64,000 nucleotides of DNA from Parabacteroides distasonis (GTDB lineage Bacteria > Bacteroidota > Bacteroidia > Bacteroidales > Tannerellaceae). The stretch is taken from the NCBI GenBank assembly GCA_021531385.1, contig JAFBIR010000010.1:62001-126000 (forward strand). Direction: 5' to 3'. Positions 63,101 to 64,000 of the stretch are shown piece after piece (within the stretch, counting starts at the first letter, position 1; the number at the start of each line of letters is the position of its first letter). Made by a program: the position numbers and the translations under genes. Below the pieces are notes generated by a model. It was not told where the DNA came from. It did no database searches and saw only the letters and a list, made by a program, of their open reading frames with translations.

Positions 63101-63143
63101 CGTTGCTGTTGAGGGCGAGGCTACTAAGGTAGTGGTTAAGTAA
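60129..63143 (+). CDS. secreted surface protein with C-terminal DUF6383 domain (copy 2)
   Basis: A 1004-aa homologue of the protein at 23994. The signal peptide is FSTLLAGGLLALSTSAFAE. The middle shares APAVFNIQF, SEYGKYLGI, LDLDAPQNQWYV, RHASFKSVNGGFLG and LTFWLDTTDVKE with copy 1. The last approximately 75 residues are almost identical to copy 1 even at synonymous positions, ending KVVVK. N-terminal regions differ strongly, as expected for surface proteins that vary antigenically. A type IX-like sorting tail is inferred. The promoter is in the ON direction, and the 3' UTR carries the same RNA motif and terminator. Confidence 0.8.
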   Translation: MNVKFSTLLAGGLLALSTSAFAEVANIKNQLSPVQGGNLVSGNTYFIVTDDNGEIDDTKTVFLGLKNATTEGNVEAVNLKASNANSGALQITNKQIKWVVTVSNVGSEKIYTFTNAETETKLTFGTTGAIKEKKSEAVESETSSSLLTGEAGGVFTSKLTQDPETNNELTIAESGTTLSDDGGKIYFFQVKEKTDINADGLNGLMGNGFMFSFPDADPAPASNPFGSKLTAVNLGGETWNTGENTVKAGLYFVSSLASDALGDNGKFVSKTKFDASTFVAVSTLDNYEINGLNPGEKGDGFKFITVKGEDLVGTKEKGKTMFDNAIFSVSEPDPENGKNIFTMTVKPYVAYGKNVDETNATNDNTVNVVAFTTMGASYVTTLKEVAGKATNKLAVNATNVLAAEDLLKSDAPAVFNIQFTSSEADLKEDKSSEYGKYLGIYNNGGYALLAQGSSFLDLDAPQNQWYVSDVKNGVFTFKNRESGTAINVQLRKTKKENIYDVVSAEGTKVNYAYINGNGVYTIETEENAKALSSGELQIKLIEATITKNAGYLDLSKEELAQPIQIKFTVANKLLSKNMYVEANTTAGTVSLTEDEDYATLWDIVKFAAKEDSISGKIKYAYMKDEKTMDYKEVVDKAITTYALKINGLSKAWYLNFPNQTNGAYNVKQTDKIAQAQRYILKENKNGSIYLIAANVATSNAYDKNIKNNTNALTVGGNATLAEVGIYGAANDDVQMELESVELLSTSLEAEPRHASFKSVNGGFLGMDEDNNAIVAATQEEAKTLTFWLDTTDVKELTTNFYISQAMPEGLKAAEPRMFLFNPVDSTSYYDEGTASNTKDYSYMLSDKATTKAIFKAATLINKDSINTFIKGEEVGLNKDNGLNRFKFQIKEVDDEEYVIASGDKYLSSINGKVGFGDLKNALVVTLGEGDATANEAIEAAGVQVIGSKGAVTVQGAAGKVITVANVLGQTIANQVAASDNVTIAVPAGIVVVAVEGEATKVVVK

Positions 63144-63177
63144 AAAAAGAAAATGAGACAGAAATAAATAGTTTAGT

Positions 63178-63292
63178 TCCCGCGAGGCGTCAAGCCAAGT
63201 AGCTCGTGAGGGTGAACAAGCGGGATCGTTAATAAAGAAATAAAAAAGTTCTTTTGCTCAGTAATCCCGTGAGGGGTGAACGGCAAGTTACT
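63178..63292 (+). ncRNA. tandem structured RNA motif in the 3' UTR of DUF6383 copy 2
   Basis: Element A (63178-63225) is closed by TCCCGC/GCGGGA and has GGC-GUCAA-GCC, AAGUA and CUC-GUGA-GGG-UGAAC. Element B (63260-63292) is closed by AGUAA/UUACU and has CCC-GUGA-GGG followed by GUGAACGGC. Base differences from the copy after 27020 mostly keep pairing. Confidence 0.6.
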
Positions 63293-63299
63293 AAAAAGG

Positions 63300-63334
63300 A
63301 GCCGTCGGGATGTCAAAATCTCGACGGCTTTTTT
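63300..63334 (+). terminator. terminator of DUF6383 copy 2
   Basis: AGCCGTCGGG (63300-63309) pairs with CTCGACGGCT (63320-63329), then a T run. Relative to the terminator at 27145, the wobble has moved, keeping the stem. Confidence 0.9.
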
Positions 63335-63396
63335 GTGTTATAGATGAGGTGATTTAGCTTTTGAACGGAATAAGCGTTTCTTGTATGAGATTGTGT

Positions 63397-63419
63397 CACA
63401 AATTTATTATACATTTGTG
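63397..63419. promoter_or_regulatory. promoter with overlapping operator-like palindrome for the DUF6088 gene
   Basis: CACAAAT (63397-63403) and ATTTGTG (63413-63419) are perfect 7-bp arms. The -7 box TACATTTG (63410-63417) lies inside the right arm. A protein bound here would block transcription, as expected for autoregulation by an AbiEi-type antitoxin. Confidence 0.5.
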
Positions 63420-63436
63420 GCAAAATCAAAGAAGTA

Positions 63437-64000
63437 ATGGCAGCGCAAAGCGTTTATAACGAGATAAAAAGAAGGGTAGAGAAATCCAAAAGGGGAAGGC
63501 TCTTCTTTCCCGATGATTTTCATCCGGCATCCTCTGATGCAGTACGGTCGGCCTTGGTCCGTCTGTGTCGTGCGGGCGACCTTATGCGTGTGGCCCAAGG
63601 TATCTATTGCTATCCGAAAGTGGATAGGAAATGGGGAAGCGGCATCATCCCGCCCTCCATTGAAGAGATTGCCGAAGCTATCGCCAAGCGCGACAAGGTG
63701 AGGATAGCCCCTACCGGAGCATACGTACTGAACAAGCTGGGGCTTTCCACCCAGATTCCGGCCAATGTCGTGTTTGTCACGGATGGTTCGGGACGTCGCG
63801 TGTCTATCGGGAAGGGCAAGGGCATCCTGTTCAAGCATACATCGGAAATGCGAATTTTCGCTTTCCGCTCCACTATGATGCAACTTATCGTGACCGCCAT
63901 GCGAGAGATTGGCGAACAGAATGTGACCGACGAACAGATGGCCGTCATCAGGAAACATCTTGAACATGTAACTGAAGAAGACTATCAGAAAGACATCCAA
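63437..64000 (+). CDS. DUF6088 / AbiEi-like antitoxin (partial, runs off the window)
   Basis: 188 codons are open from ATG 63437 to the right edge. The N-terminal winged-helix reads SVYNEIKRRVEKSKRGRLFFPDDF, then SDAVRSALVRLCRAGDLMRVAQGIYCYPKVD. The following block IEEIAEAIAKRDKVRIAPTGAYVLNKLGLSTQIPANVVFVTDGSGRRVSIGKGKGILFKHT is that of DUF6088 proteins. These are antitoxins of type IV (AbiE) systems, usually followed by an AbiEii nucleotidyltransferase toxin, which would lie beyond the window. Codon use differs from the flanking DUF6383 gene. Confidence 0.75.
   Translation, partial: MAAQSVYNEIKRRVEKSKRGRLFFPDDFHPASSDAVRSALVRLCRAGDLMRVAQGIYCYPKVDRKWGSGIIPPSIEEIAEAIAKRDKVRIAPTGAYVLNKLGLSTQIPANVVFVTDGSGRRVSIGKGKGILFKHTSEMRIFAFRSTMMQLIVTAMREIGEQNVTDEQMAVIRKHLEHVTEEDYQKDIQ

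Overview
The window looks like chromosomal DNA of a Bacteroidales bacterium, most likely Parabacteroides (P. distasonis-like). The evidence is: TAnnTTTG -7 promoter boxes in front of many genes; the DUF4248 / HU-like / 'smalltalk' gene trio; a MurF-alanine racemase fusion; the long form of IspG; NigD-like, DUF4251, DUF4292, DUF6722 and GSCFA families; and two approximately 1000-residue secreted proteins that end in the C-terminal domain I know as DUF6383 from Parabacteroides. All assignments come from reading the sequence; no database was searched.

Layout. 1-3.9 kb: a primase-helicase, DUF4248, HU-like and smalltalk module, with a decayed DUF4160 gene next to DUF2442. 4.2-10.9 kb: an outer-membrane beta-barrel receptor, two tiny membrane proteins, GSCFA, MurF-Alr and a Sua5-type tRNA-modification enzyme. 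10.9-16.4 kb (minus): two NhaC antiporters, a DAACS symporter and an M20 amidohydrolase, apparently one operon behind a promoter framed by a perfect 15-bp inverted repeat. 16.5-22.0 kb: a sirtuin, two FKBPs, an Lrp-type regulator, a CtpA-like protease and a PfkB kinase. 22.1-22.4 kb: three tRNA-Asn genes. 22.4-24.0 kb: a gene-free island packed with repeats. 24.0-27.0 kb: the first DUF6383 gene, followed by a structured 3' UTR and a truncated AlbA_2-type pseudogene. 27.8-37.1 kb: rpoN, a PAP2-like protein, gcvH, purE, ispG, dut, then TPR, DUF4292 and EnvC-like cell-envelope genes. 37.1-42.3 kb (minus): glycerate kinase, a Tricorn-like protease and a glycine-zipper lipoprotein. 42.4-49.0 kb: purT, MATE, surE, lpxB, a NigD-like lipoprotein, DUF4251 and trxA. 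49.1-52.9 kb: dnaE. 53.1-58.9 kb: a five-gene MacAB-TolC-like exporter. 58.9-60.1 kb: a second gene-free repeat island. 60.1-63.1 kb: the second DUF6383 gene with the same structured 3' UTR. 63.4-64.0 kb: the start of a DUF6088 (AbiEi-like antitoxin) gene that leaves the window.

The most interesting reading is that the two DUF6383 genes form a phase-variable surface-protein system. The gene at 60.1 kb has a TACCTTTG promoter about 140 bp upstream, pointing at the gene. At 24.0 kb a homologous approximately 235-bp segment lies in the opposite orientation inside 23-bp imperfect inverted repeats. Its promoter points away from the gene, but flipping the segment would place it about 144 bp upstream. 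From memory, phase-variable surface (S-layer) glycoproteins with invertible promoters have been described in P. distasonis, so promoter inversion itself would not be new. The tandem GNRA-capped RNA motif after both genes, the family of exactly 22-bp-periodic intergenic arrays (six sites here), and the possible micro-inverton in front of the NhaC operon are not things I recognise from the literature.
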